48,795 nucleotides of DNA from Nitrospirota bacterium (GCA_015484595.1 WFMM01000095.1:1-48795); one strand, 5' to 3'; counted from the first letter of the stretch, positions 26,468-36,139 are shown. Notes: generated by a model not told the origin, from the sequence alone. A program made the numbers and translations.

Positions 26468-28372
26468 ATCAGGGTCATTTATAAGGGAAAAGAAAAGGAA
26501 GTAGAAAAAGACAGGGTTCAGGATTTCCTCAAGAGTATAGGTGCAGTTGCCATCAGGGTTGATGGCAGGGCGTGTGACCTGTCAATCCTAAGTGAGCTTC
26601 AGCAGGGTGCCACTGTTGAGGCCATACTGCCTGATGAGCCTGAGGGGCTTGAGATATACCGTCACAGTACATCGCACATCATGGCACACGCTGTAAAAGA
26701 GCTGTTTCCAGATGCCAAGGTCGCCATAGGTCCAGCCATCGAAGATGGTTTTTACTATGACTTTGATGTCCCGGCGCCATTTACTCAGGAAGACCTTGAG
26801 AGGATAGAGCAGAAGATGCAAGAGATAATAAAGGCCAACACCCCATTCAGAAGAAAGACAATGAAAAGAGATGAGGCAGTGGAGTTTTTCCGTAAAAGAG
26901 GGGAGCAGTACAAGGTAGAACTCCTTGAGGAGATGGAAGATGACGAGGTCTCGCTCTACGAAGAAGGGGATTTTATAGACCTATGTAGGGGGCCCCACAT
27001 CCCTTCAACAGGCTACATAAAGGCTTTTAAGTTGCTCAACACAGCAGGTGCCTACTGGCGTGGAGACGAGCGTAACAAGATGCTTCAACGCATATACGGC
27101 ACCGCCTTTTCTGATAAAAAGAAACTGAAAGAGTATCTTGACTTCCTTGAAGAGGTTAAAAAGCGTGACCACCGAAGGCTTGGAAAGGAGCTTGACCTGT
27201 TCAGCATAAACGAAGAGATAGGCCCAGGGCTTATTCTCTGGCACCCAGAGGGCGCACTTATAAGAAAGACCATAGAGGATTTCTGGCGTGATGAACACCT
27301 GAAGGCAGATTATCAGCTCCTTTATACACCACACATTGCAAAGCTTAACCTCTGGGAGCGGAGTGGTCACTGGAACTTCTATCGTGAGAATATGTACTCA
27401 CCCATGGAGATAGAGGGGATAAACTATGAGATAAAACCCATGAACTGCCCATTCCACATTGCTGTTTATAAGAGTGCCCTTCGAAGTTACAGGGATTTCC
27501 CGATAAGATACGCTGAGCTTGGCACGGTGTACAGATACGAAAGGTCAGGGGTCCTCCATGGTCTTTTGCGCGTAAGAGGTTTTACACAGGATGACGCACA
27601 CATTTTCTGTCGTGAAGATCAGATAGAGGACGAGATTTTAAGGGTGCTCGACTTTACCCTCTTTATACTTCAGACCTTTGGATTTTCAGAGTATCAGGTT
27701 TATCTTTCAACAAGGCCTGAAAAGTATGTGGGTTCACTGGAGAACTGGGAGCGTTCAACCAATGCCCTGAAACTTGCCCTTGAACATAAGGGCCTTAACT
27801 ACGAGGTTGACCCTGGTGAGGGTGTCTTTTACGGGCCAAAGATAGACATAAAGGTAAAGGACTCACTTGGTCGTCAGTGGCAGTGTAGCACCATTCAGGT
27901 TGACTTTAACAACCCTGAGCGTTTTGATGTAACCTATCGTGGCCCGGATGGCAAGGAGCACAGACCGATAATGATACACCGTGCCCTTATGGGTTCCCTT
28001 GAGAGGTTTTTCGGCATACTGATTGAACATTATGCAGGGGCCTTTCCCCTCTGGCTTTCGCCCACTCAGGTTGGTGTTATTACCGTGGCTGAAAGGCATG
28101 TTGAGTACGCTGAAAGGGTGCTTAAGAGATTGAAGGACGAGGGGATCAGGGCAAGGGGTTATTTCGACAACGAGAAGGTTAACTACAAGATCAGACAGGC
28201 ATCTTTAAGAAAGATACCCTATTTGGTTATAATAGGTGACAGGGAAGTTCAGTCTGGAGAGCTCCCTGTAAGAAAGCGCGGGAGGGTACAGAGCGGTCCT
28301 TACAGACTTGAGGATTTTATCAAGAGGCTTAAAGAGGAGATCGCCACAAAATCACTTGAACTGAATATTTAG
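26468..28372 (+). CDS. thrS: threonyl-tRNA synthetase; apparent AUC start (ORF track uses TTG at 26405)
   Basis: TGS domain begins [14 protein letters not shown] directly after GGAGG-N6; [41 protein letters not shown]. Confidence 0.9.
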   Translation: MRVIYKGKEKEVEKDRVQDFLKSIGAVAIRVDGRACDLSILSELQQGATVEAILPDEPEGLEIYRHSTSHIMAHAVKELFPDAKVAIGPAIEDGFYYDFDVPAPFTQEDLERIEQKMQEIIKANTPFRRKTMKRDEAVEFFRKRGEQYKVELLEEMEDDEVSLYEEGDFIDLCRGPHIPSTGYIKAFKLLNTAGAYWRGDERNKMLQRIYGTAFSDKKKLKEYLDFLEEVKKRDHRRLGKELDLFSINEEIGPGLILWHPEGALIRKTIEDFWRDEHLKADYQLLYTPHIAKLNLWERSGHWNFYRENMYSPMEIEGINYEIKPMNCPFHIAVYKSALRSYRDFPIRYAELGTVYRYERSGVLHGLLRVRGFTQDDAHIFCREDQIEDEILRVLDFTLFILQTFGFSEYQVYLSTRPEKYVGSLENWERSTNALKLALEHKGLNYEVDPGEGVFYGPKIDIKVKDSLGRQWQCSTIQVDFNNPERFDVTYRGPDGKEHRPIMIHRALMGSLERFFGILIEHYAGAFPLWLSPTQVGVITVAERHVEYAERVLKRLKDEGIRARGYFDNEKVNYKIRQASLRKIPYLVIIGDREVQSGELPVRKRGRVQSGPYRLEDFIKRLKEEIATKSLELNI

Positions 28373-28457
28373 TAAAAAGGGTAGGCAGTAGGGAATGTTG
28401 AGTGTTTAGTTTTGAGTGTTGAGTTAATTTCTTAAAAAATATGTAGGAGGTGAGGTT

Positions 28458-28952
28458 ATAGCACAGGATTATCGAGTAAACGAGCGTATCAGGGCAAGAC
28501 AGGTCAGGCTGGTTGACTCTGACGGAAAGCAGGTAGGGATAGTTTCCCTGAGAGAGGCCCTTGACCTGGCTGACGAAAGAGGGCTCGACCTGGTAGAGGT
28601 TGCCCCCAATGCAAACCCACCGGTTTGCAAGATAATGGATTATGGGAAGTTTCGATATCAGCAGAGCAAGAAACATTCACACAGAAAAACGATTGATGTA
28701 AAAGAGGTAAAGGTAAGGCCAAATATTGACAAGCATGACCTTGAACTGAAGATAAGGAACATAAAGAGATTCCTCGAACAGGGTAACAAGGCAAAGGTTA
28801 CCATGTTTTTCAGGGGAAGAGAAATAGTCAGACCTGAGCTTGGAATGCAGGTCTTTGAAAGGATAATCGAAAGCCTGGAAGGTAAGTACAATATAGAGAA
28901 CAAGCCCAAACTTCAGGGTAAAAGCATGACAATGGTAATTTCGCCTAAGTAG
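28458..28952 (+). CDS. infC: translation initiation factor IF-3, AUA start codon
   Basis: Frame reads (I/M)[72 protein letters not shown]; no ATG/GTG/TTG between the in-frame stop (28425-28427) and ATA. Confidence 0.93.
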   Translation: MAQDYRVNERIRARQVRLVDSDGKQVGIVSLREALDLADERGLDLVEVAPNANPPVCKIMDYGKFRYQQSKKHSHRKTIDVKEVKVRPNIDKHDLELKIRNIKRFLEQGNKAKVTMFFRGREIVRPELGMQVFERIIESLEGKYNIENKPKLQGKSMTMVISPK

Positions 28953-28965
28953 AAAGGAGGACAGG

Positions 28966-29163
28966 ATGCCCAAGCTCAAGACCCACAGAGGAGCAGCAAA
29001 GAGGTTTAAGATAACAGGCTCTGGCAAGGTAAAGAGATACAAGGCAAACAAGAGCCATCTCCTTACCGGCAAGCCAGCAAAGCGCACGAGAAGACTCAGA
29101 CAGGCCGGTCTTGTGGATAAGACAGAGGTGAAAAAGGTCAAGACCCTGTTGCCCTACGGGTAG
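28966..29163 (+). CDS. rpmI: 50S ribosomal protein L35
   Basis: [36 protein letters not shown]. Confidence 0.97.
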   Translation: MPKLKTHRGAAKRFKITGSGKVKRYKANKSHLLTGKPAKRTRRLRQAGLVDKTEVKKVKTLLPYG

Positions 29164-29169
29164 GGCAAA

Positions 29170-29290
29170 ACTCTAAGCACTAAATTCTAATTTCTAAACT
29201 ACATTAATTGAAAAGACTTATTTTAAGTTTGAATAATTAGAATTTGGAAATTGTTTAGAGATTAGGGCTTAGAATTTAGAATTTATAAAC
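29170..29290. repeat. AT-rich imperfect inverted repeat between rpmI and rplT
   Basis: TCTAAGCACTAAATTCTAATTTCTAAAC ... GTTTAGAGATTAGGGCTTAGAATTTAGA. Confidence 0.75.
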
Positions 29291-29306
29291 ATATTGGAGG
29301 TTATGT

Positions 29307-29666
29307 ATGCCAAGGGCTAAAGGTGGATTCAAGACAAGAAGGAGAAGAAAAAAGGTACTGAAGATGGCAAAGGGCTTTTATGGTGCCCGTAGCCGTTGCT
29401 ATAAGGTAGCAAAGCAGGCAGTTGAGCATGCACTTCAGTATGCCTACCGTGACAGAAGGGCAAAGAAGCGGGATTTCAGGAGGCTCTGGATCGTTAGAAT
29501 CAATGCTGCTGCGAGACAGGCAGGTGTAAAGTACAGTGAGTTTATTTACGGTCTTAAAAAGGCTGGCATAGAGCTTGACAGGAAGGTGCTTGCTGACATT
29601 GCCTACAACGACCCCAAGACCTTTTCCGAGCTAATTGAAAAGGCAAAGGCTGCCCTTGCTGCATAG
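29307..29666 (+). CDS. rplT: 50S ribosomal protein L20
   Basis: [39 protein letters not shown]. Confidence 0.98.
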   Translation: MPRAKGGFKTRRRRKKVLKMAKGFYGARSRCYKVAKQAVEHALQYAYRDRRAKKRDFRRLWIVRINAAARQAGVKYSEFIYGLKKAGIELDRKVLADIAYNDPKTFSELIEKAKAALAA

Positions 29667-29669
29667 TTG

Positions 29670-30710
29670 ATGGAAAAGCTCTCTGAAATCAAAGAGGCAT
29701 TTAATAGGGAAAAGGGCTCTGTTTCTGACCTGAACGACCTCAGACAGTTCAGGGCAAGGTATATTGGTAAAAGGGGAGCCATAACCGAGCTTTTAAAATC
29801 ACTTTCTGCACTTCCAAAAGAGGAGCGTCCCCGGGCAGGCAAACAGATAAACGAGCTTAAAAAATTCATCGAGGCTGAACTAAAGGCACTTGAGGCGGAT
29901 TTAAAGAGCAGGCAGGCAAGGAAGGAATTACAAAAGGACCTTTTAGACATCACTCTGCCAGGGAAGTTTGTTCCACCTGGAAGTTATCATCCCGTAAGTC
30001 AGGTTCTTCAGGAGATAATAGATATTTTCGTTACCATGGGCTTTTCAGTTGAGGAGGGGCCTGAGGTAGAGCTTGATTACTACAACTTTGAGGCATTAAA
30101 CATCCCAAAAGACCACCCTGCCAGAGACATGCAGGATACCTTTTACGTAAAGACCGAAACCCGGGATGACCTGATCGTTAGTGATGTGGTACTTCGCACC
30201 CACACCTCACCTGTTCAGATAAGGGGAATGGAGAAGCGAACACCGCCTTTGAGGTTTATTGCTCCGGGCAAGGTCTACCGCTGCGACTCTGATGTCTCCC
30301 ATACCCCGATGTTTCATCAGGTCGAGGGATTGATGGTTGGTGAGGATGTGACCTTTGCAGACCTTAAGGGTGTGCTTGAGGTCTTTGTGCATCATCTCTT
30401 TGGCCCTGACACCCCTGTCAGGTTCAGGCCAAGCTACTTCCCCTTCACTGAGCCATCAGCAGAGGTGGATATAGGCTGCATACTCTGTGGTGGTGAGGGA
30501 TGCAGGGTCTGTAAGGGCACTGGCTGGCTTGAGGTGCTTGGCTCTGGAATGGTTCATCCAAAGGTTTTTGAAGCCGTGGGGTATGATACAGAAAGATACA
30601 GGGGATTTGCCTTTGGTATGGGGGTAGAAAGGCTTGCAATGCTCAAATACGGTATTGACGACATCCGACTGTTTTTTGAAAATGACCTGAGATTCTTAAG
30701 GCAGTTCTGA
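29670..30710 (+). CDS. pheS: phenylalanyl-tRNA synthetase alpha subunit
   Basis: [64 protein letters not shown]. Confidence 0.97.
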   Translation: MEKLSEIKEAFNREKGSVSDLNDLRQFRARYIGKRGAITELLKSLSALPKEERPRAGKQINELKKFIEAELKALEADLKSRQARKELQKDLLDITLPGKFVPPGSYHPVSQVLQEIIDIFVTMGFSVEEGPEVELDYYNFEALNIPKDHPARDMQDTFYVKTETRDDLIVSDVVLRTHTSPVQIRGMEKRTPPLRFIAPGKVYRCDSDVSHTPMFHQVEGLMVGEDVTFADLKGVLEVFVHHLFGPDTPVRFRPSYFPFTEPSAEVDIGCILCGGEGCRVCKGTGWLEVLGSGMVHPKVFEAVGYDTERYRGFAFGMGVERLAMLKYGIDDIRLFFENDLRFLRQF

Positions 30711-30732
30711 ACACCTCAGGAAGGCCCTTTCC

Positions 30733-32688
30733 ATGAAACCCCTCAGGGACCTGCCTTTAAGAGTAAAGTTTTTTATTGGCATCGGTCTGATAGTATTGAT
30801 ATTCTGGATACTCTTTAATGTGCTCATCTATCTTAACCTCAAGGATAACATAATTGAGCAGACCTACCAGAAGACCGACATCCTGTTTGCACACATTCAG
30901 GCCACTGTAAACTATGTAAGAAGGGTGCTGAGACCAAGGCTTTTTCATGTCCTGCCAAGGGATAAATTCATCAAGGAGGCCATGAGTGTATCCATACTGA
31001 ACAAGGGTATCATGTCAGAGTTTAGAAAGAACTTCCCGAGCTTTCAGTACAGAAGGGTCGCCATAAATCCTCTTAATCCTGAAAACAGCCCAACAGAGTT
31101 TGAGCTCCGTTTAATCAGAAACTTCAGAGAAAGAAAACTCCTTGAATACCGGGGGGTGATAAAGCGCAGAGGACTTCGATATTATGTTCATGCCCGACCT
31201 GTGGTGGTGGAAAAGGAGTGTCTAAACTGCCACGGAAGACCAGAGGATGCCCCACCTGAGATTATAAAGACCTATGGCACCAGAGGTGGGTTTAACAGAA
31301 AACTGGGTGAGATAATAGGTGTTGAGTCAATAACCATCCCTCTTGGAGATACCTTTTCACAGATACAGGGGCTTGTGTTTTCCATCTTCATAATGGGGAT
31401 ATTTGGAATGATGTTTCTGTTTCTTGCCCTTAACTATTACATAAACATTCTCGCTGTAAGTCCAATAAAGAGTATGAGCCGGTACTTCAGGTCAGTGGTT
31501 GAGGGAAAGGAACCACTTAAGGCACCACTTATTGTAAGGACAAAGGACGAGATAGGCGAGCTTGCCCATTCCTTCAAACAGATGATGGAGTATCTAAGAG
31601 ACTATCAGGAGCAGTTAAAGAATTCCGAAAGGAAGTACAGGAGGATTTTTGAGGGCTCAAAGGACACCATAATCGTGGCAGGTTGTGATGGAATAATACA
31701 GGACATAAACCCCTCAGGCCTTGAGATGCTTAAGTGTAACAACAAGGGCAAACTGCTTAACTCCGTTGCCCTCAATGACCTTTTTACCACCCACGATGAG
31801 TATGTGAGATTTATCAAAAAGATGGAATCCCAGGGTTATGTGAAGGAGTACGAGACTAAACTAAGGGCACTGGATGGCTCGGAGATAGACGCACTTATAA
31901 CCGCAAACTACAGAACCGACGAAGAGGGAAATGTATGTGGCTATGAGGCCATAATAAAGGACATCACTTCCTGGAAGAGGTTTCAGGAGCAGTTAAAAGA
32001 GGCAGACAGGCTTGCATCCATAGGTGAGATGGCTGCAGGGCTTGCGCACGAGATCAACAACCCCCTGAGCATAATAATGGGTTACACCGGGATACTGTTA
32101 AAAGACCTTGACAGGGATGACCCAAAAAGGGATGACCTTGAGATAATTTATAAAAACACCGAGGCCTGTAAAAAGATAGTTGAAGACCTGCTTAAGTTTT
32201 CAAGAAAGACTGAGACAAGACCACAGAGAACAGACCTAAACAGGATTGTTGATGAGGTGGTGGAATTTCTTTCCTACAGGCTTGAGGAAAAGCATGTGAA
32301 CATTTACAAAGAGCTCGACCAAGGAATGACAGAGATTATGGTTGACGCAGAAAAGATAAAACAGGTACTGGTTAACATGTTAGTCAATGCCTGGCAGGCC
32401 GTAAATGAGGGCGGCAGCATATGGATAAGAACCTACATGAACGGAGATATGAACAGGGCAATAATAGAGATAGAGGACAATGGTTGTGGCATAAAACCTG
32501 AGCACAAAAGCAGGGTCTTTGAGCCCTTTTTTACAACCAAAGAGCCTGGTGAGGGAACAGGGCTTGGACTTTCGGTTAGTTATGGTATAGTAAAGGAGCA
32601 CGGTGGAGAGATATTCCTTAATTCAACCCCTGGTGAGGGAACGGTGTTTGTGATAGAATTGCCCACAGAACAGGGAGGAGAGGCATGA
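30733..32688 (+). CDS. sensor histidine kinase: Tll0287/DUF3365-like periplasmic domain with CxxCH haem motif, HAMP, PAS, HisKA, HATPase
   Basis: CLNCHGRPEDAPPEIIKTYGTRGGFNRKLGEIIGVESITIPL; SERKYRRIFEGS PAS; GLAHEINNPLSIIMGY. Confidence 0.9.
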   Translation: MKPLRDLPLRVKFFIGIGLIVLIFWILFNVLIYLNLKDNIIEQTYQKTDILFAHIQATVNYVRRVLRPRLFHVLPRDKFIKEAMSVSILNKGIMSEFRKNFPSFQYRRVAINPLNPENSPTEFELRLIRNFRERKLLEYRGVIKRRGLRYYVHARPVVVEKECLNCHGRPEDAPPEIIKTYGTRGGFNRKLGEIIGVESITIPLGDTFSQIQGLVFSIFIMGIFGMMFLFLALNYYINILAVSPIKSMSRYFRSVVEGKEPLKAPLIVRTKDEIGELAHSFKQMMEYLRDYQEQLKNSERKYRRIFEGSKDTIIVAGCDGIIQDINPSGLEMLKCNNKGKLLNSVALNDLFTTHDEYVRFIKKMESQGYVKEYETKLRALDGSEIDALITANYRTDEEGNVCGYEAIIKDITSWKRFQEQLKEADRLASIGEMAAGLAHEINNPLSIIMGYTGILLKDLDRDDPKRDDLEIIYKNTEACKKIVEDLLKFSRKTETRPQRTDLNRIVDEVVEFLSYRLEEKHVNIYKELDQGMTEIMVDAEKIKQVLVNMLVNAWQAVNEGGSIWIRTYMNGDMNRAIIEIEDNGCGIKPEHKSRVFEPFFTTKEPGEGTGLGLSVSYGIVKEHGGEIFLNSTPGEGTVFVIELPTEQGGEA

Positions 32689-34085
32689 GACAAAGGATTC
32701 TGGTGGTTGATGACCATAGGGATATGCTCAGGATGTTAAAGAGACTCCTTGAGTCTGAGCTTGAGGTGGAGGTGCTTACTTCTGAGTCTGCAACCAGTGC
32801 AGTAGAGATAATGAACAAAGAGCAAGCAGCACTTGCTATCCTTGATGTAAAGATGCCTGGCATGGATGGCATAACACTTCTTAAAGAGCTAAGAGCAATT
32901 GACAACAACCTGATAGTGATAATTCTTACCGGTTTTGGCACTGTAGAGATGGCAGTGGAGGCCCTGAAACTGGGGGCCTATGATTTTCTTACCAAACCAG
33001 TAAATAACGAAAGGCTCGTCCACACGGTAAAGAGGGCACTTGAGTACCGAAGGGTGCTTGATGAAAAGTCAGCCCTTGAGAAGAGGATCGCACAGGAGAC
33101 CCTGAAAAGGGAGATTATCGGTGAAAGCAGGGCAATAAAGGAGTTGCTTGAGAAGATTTCAGCCGTTGCAGTGACTGACGAGACCATACTGATAAGGGGT
33201 GAGACCGGAACAGGCAAGGAGCTTGCCGCAAGGACCATCCACCGTCTGAGCAACAGGGCTGAGGGGCCATTTATTACCGTGAACTGCCCTGCCATCCCTG
33301 AAAGCATACTCGAAAGTGAGCTTTTTGGTTACCGAAAAGGCGCCTTTACATCAGCCACTACTGACAGAAAGGGGCTCTTTGAAGAGGCAGACCGTGGCAC
33401 CATATTCCTTGATGAAATAGGCGACATACCTCCATCAGTTCAGACGAAGCTACTCAGGGTATTGCAGGAAAAGGAATTTAAACCCCTTGGTGATACCCGC
33501 ACCGTTAAGGTGGATGTAAGGGTTATTGCATCTACCAATCAGGACCTGGAGGCAAAGATAGAAAGGGGAGAGTTCAGGGAAGACCTTTATTACAGACTCA
33601 ATGTGATTACACTGAGGATGCCATCATTGAATGAGAGAGCAGAGGATATACCGATGCTTGCAAACCACTTCCTTAAGGAGTATGTGATAGAGTATGGAAA
33701 GGACATAAGCGGTTTTGACCCGGATGCCATGGAGTATCTTATGAGCCGAAGCTGGAAGGGCAATGTAAGGGAGTTACAAAATGTGGTTAAAAGGGCGGTA
33801 ATATTTTCAAAGGGTAATAGGATAGGAAGGGCTGACTTTGAGTCACCAGTCCTTGAGAATCCCTGCTCTGATGATGTTATAGAAAGGCTGCTTAACATAG
33901 ATTACAGGACGGCAAAGCAGAAGGTGCTTGAGCGCTTCACAAGGGAGTATGTAAGCCATGTCCTTAAAAAGACAGGTGGAAATATAACCCATGCAGCTAA
34001 GATGGCAGGCATGGAACGACAGGCCCTTCAGCAGCTAATGAAGCGTTATGGCATTGACCCATCAGAATACAGACCTTCTCCTTAA
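32685..34085 (+). CDS. NtrC-family sigma54 response regulator
   Basis: REC ILVVDDHRDMLRML...LAILDVKMPGMDG; AAA+ GETGTGKELAARTIH; GAFTSA variant; C-terminal HTH GNITHAAKMAGMERQALQQLMKR. Confidence 0.94.
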   Translation: MRQRILVVDDHRDMLRMLKRLLESELEVEVLTSESATSAVEIMNKEQAALAILDVKMPGMDGITLLKELRAIDNNLIVIILTGFGTVEMAVEALKLGAYDFLTKPVNNERLVHTVKRALEYRRVLDEKSALEKRIAQETLKREIIGESRAIKELLEKISAVAVTDETILIRGETGTGKELAARTIHRLSNRAEGPFITVNCPAIPESILESELFGYRKGAFTSATTDRKGLFEEADRGTIFLDEIGDIPPSVQTKLLRVLQEKEFKPLGDTRTVKVDVRVIASTNQDLEAKIERGEFREDLYYRLNVITLRMPSLNERAEDIPMLANHFLKEYVIEYGKDISGFDPDAMEYLMSRSWKGNVRELQNVVKRAVIFSKGNRIGRADFESPVLENPCSDDVIERLLNIDYRTAKQKVLERFTREYVSHVLKKTGGNITHAAKMAGMERQALQQLMKRYGIDPSEYRPSP

Positions 34086-34108
34086 TCCTGATTTACCTGC
34101 CCTCCAGG

Positions 34109-34149
34109 TGCAAAAATAACCTTGCATATCGCAATGAATTTTTTGCATT
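34109..34149 (+). promoter_or_regulatory. putative UAS: TTGCAT half-site dyads/direct repeats
   Basis: TGCAA-aaataacc-TTGCA-tatc-GCAA; TTGCATA (34122) and TTGCATT (34143) spaced 21 bp. Confidence 0.5.
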
Positions 34150-34223
34150 AAAGTATGTAGTGTAAACCCAATAATAGATAAAATATCTTTAATTAATAAA
34201 GCGATAGCCTTCCTTTCCCCTTT

Positions 34224-34240
34224 GGGTATGACAATTGCAT
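34224..34240 (+). promoter_or_regulatory. sigma54-like promoter upstream of YeiH transporter
   Basis: GGGTAT-gacaa-TTGCA; GG (34225-34226) to GC (34237-34238) spacing matches -24/-12. Confidence 0.65.
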
Positions 34241-34298
34241 TGACACAGTTCAGGGAAGGGGCTGTTTTACAGCTCAGATCATGGGAAGGGAGGTGTCT

Positions 34299-35693
34299 AT
34301 GGCAGAGGAAAAACAGACAGTGCAGCCTCCATCCTCGAGTATGGGATGGAAGGAGCTATGGCTTAAGGAGGACTGGTGGGCAGTCTGGCTTGGACTTGGT
34401 ATCGTTATCGTGGCCTACATCTTTTTTGCAAGTGGAAGCACCATTAAACCCATTGCCATCAAGCCTGCCAAGTGGCACACCTTTGCACAGTTGTGGTCAC
34501 ATTTCATCGGACACATTGGAGCCTACATCGCTAACTTCATCATCTGGTTAGTCATCTTTTCCATAAGCACCGCCATACTGGGGTTCAAACAGTCTGAGTT
34601 CATTCCGTCCTTCATCTTTGTTTACATCTTTTCGGTCATTATCTTCATGATCGGTGCATGGGACAAGGCCCACCACTACAATCTCGAACCACCACTCGTT
34701 GCACTTGCTCTTGGTATGATTATATCCAATGTATTCAGGCTACCCAAGTGGATGGATACTGGATTCAGGGTGGAGTATTACATCAAGACAGGTATAGTGC
34801 TCCTTGGTGCAACACTTCCATTTACTCTGATAGTCTGGGCAGGTCCTATCGCCTTTGTGCAGGCTACTATAGTTGCAGTAACCACATTTCTGGTTATTTA
34901 TTTTGTGGGGACAAAGGTGTTCGGTCTTGACAAGAGGCTCAGTTCCTGCCTTGGTGCAGGCGGTGCGGTGTGCGGTGTTTCTGCAGCCATTGCCATAGGT
35001 GGTGCGGTTAAGGCAAAGAAGGAGTATCCCTCGATTGCCATTACGATGGTTATTATCTGGGCTATCATTATGATCTTCTTCCTGCCTCTGGTCTCAAGGG
35101 CCATGCATCTGCACTCAGGTATCGTGGGTGCATGGGTAGGCACATCAGAGTTTGCCGATGCAGCAGGTTTTGCAGCAGCCCAGGCCTATGGAACCATGGC
35201 ACAGAACCTGCCGAACATCCCAGGCACAGAGGATGCCGCGGTCTGGGGTTTCACCCTTATGAAGGTCATCGGAAGGGATATCTGGATTGGAATATGGGCC
35301 TTCGTGCTTGCCCTTATATCCTGTATGAAGTGGGAAGTAGAGGAGTGTGGGGTTAAGCCAAGCCCTGCTGAGATATGGTGGAGATTTCCAAAGTTTGTGC
35401 TTGGATTTTTTGTGGCATCACTTCTCATGACCGCCATCTCAAGTGGCTATACCCTTGAGACCTACAACAAGGTGGTCAAACCAATGCTTGTGGGTCCGAT
35501 TAAGACCATGAGAACCTGGTCGTTTATATTCTGCTTCTTCAGCATAGGTCTTACCACAAGGTTCAGGGAGCTTACGAAAACAGGTGCAAAACCCTTCTGG
35601 ACCTTTACGGCAGGTGTTGTGGTTAATGTGATTCTCGGTTTCATCCTCTCGGTGTATATCTTTGGTCATTACTGGTCGAGTCTTGGGAAATAG
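34299..35693 (+). CDS. YeiH/UPF0324 family putative sulfate exporter-like membrane protein (ORF track starts 34281; SD GGGAGGTG favours 34299)
   Basis: VEYYIKTGIVLLGATLPF; GAGGAVCGVSAAIAIGGAVKAKKE; VGAWVGTSEFADAAGFAAAQAYG. Confidence 0.88.
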   Translation: MAEEKQTVQPPSSSMGWKELWLKEDWWAVWLGLGIVIVAYIFFASGSTIKPIAIKPAKWHTFAQLWSHFIGHIGAYIANFIIWLVIFSISTAILGFKQSEFIPSFIFVYIFSVIIFMIGAWDKAHHYNLEPPLVALALGMIISNVFRLPKWMDTGFRVEYYIKTGIVLLGATLPFTLIVWAGPIAFVQATIVAVTTFLVIYFVGTKVFGLDKRLSSCLGAGGAVCGVSAAIAIGGAVKAKKEYPSIAITMVIIWAIIMIFFLPLVSRAMHLHSGIVGAWVGTSEFADAAGFAAAQAYGTMAQNLPNIPGTEDAAVWGFTLMKVIGRDIWIGIWAFVLALISCMKWEVEECGVKPSPAEIWWRFPKFVLGFFVASLLMTAISSGYTLETYNKVVKPMLVGPIKTMRTWSFIFCFFSIGLTTRFRELTKTGAKPFWTFTAGVVVNVILGFILSVYIFGHYWSSLGK

Positions 35694-35722
35694 GGTTCAG
35701 GTAACCTGGCGCTAATAACCCT

Positions 35723-35746
35723 GGGGGTGGCCCGGAGGCCACCCCC
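35723..35746. terminator. hairpin downstream of YeiH gene
   Basis: GGGGGTGGCC-cgga-GGCCACCCCC, perfect 10-bp stem; lacks a strong U-tract. Confidence 0.55.
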
Positions 35747-35761
35747 ATTATAAAGTTGAGT

Positions 35762-35971
35762 ATGAAAGTGAAGGGTACGATGAAGAGGTGCTGCATTAAT
35801 TGTTTATATTTCAATAATGACCCTGCCTATCTTGAGGAGGTCTTTAAGGGGCTAATAGTGTTGAGCTCTGGTTATGCATCGGTAAAAAGAGACGACGGGA
35901 TATGCAGTGTCTCCGACAGATATCTTTCTGGTAATAATCTCTGTGATAAATTCCAGTGGAGAAAGGCTTAG
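35762..35971 (+). CDS. small Cys-rich protein (putative metal/Fe-S binding)
   Basis: CCINCLYF...DGICSVSDRYLSGNNLCDKF pattern. Confidence 0.6.
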   Translation: MKVKGTMKRCCINCLYFNNDPAYLEEVFKGLIVLSSGYASVKRDDGICSVSDRYLSGNNLCDKFQWRKA

Positions 35972-36123
35972 TCCTGGTTTAACTAAAAGGCTCCTTTAAA
36001 TTATTTGGGCTCCTTAAAAGTCTTGGTATGCAGAGGGAGCCAATTTAGTAAAATAAAACCCTTACACGCATATCGAAGACCCCCTTTGAAAAGGCTGGAG
36101 GGTTTTCATTCCTGCCTGACTGT

Positions 36124-36139
36124 TATGATTTTTATCATA
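36124..36139. promoter_or_regulatory. Crp/Fnr-type operator
   Basis: TATGATTTTTATCATA palindrome containing the FNR core TGAT-N4-ATCA. Confidence 0.65.

Noticed and set aside
34658-34930. Alternative-frame ORFs inside the YeiH gene
   Set aside because: No motifs or SD; the YeiH frame is unambiguous.
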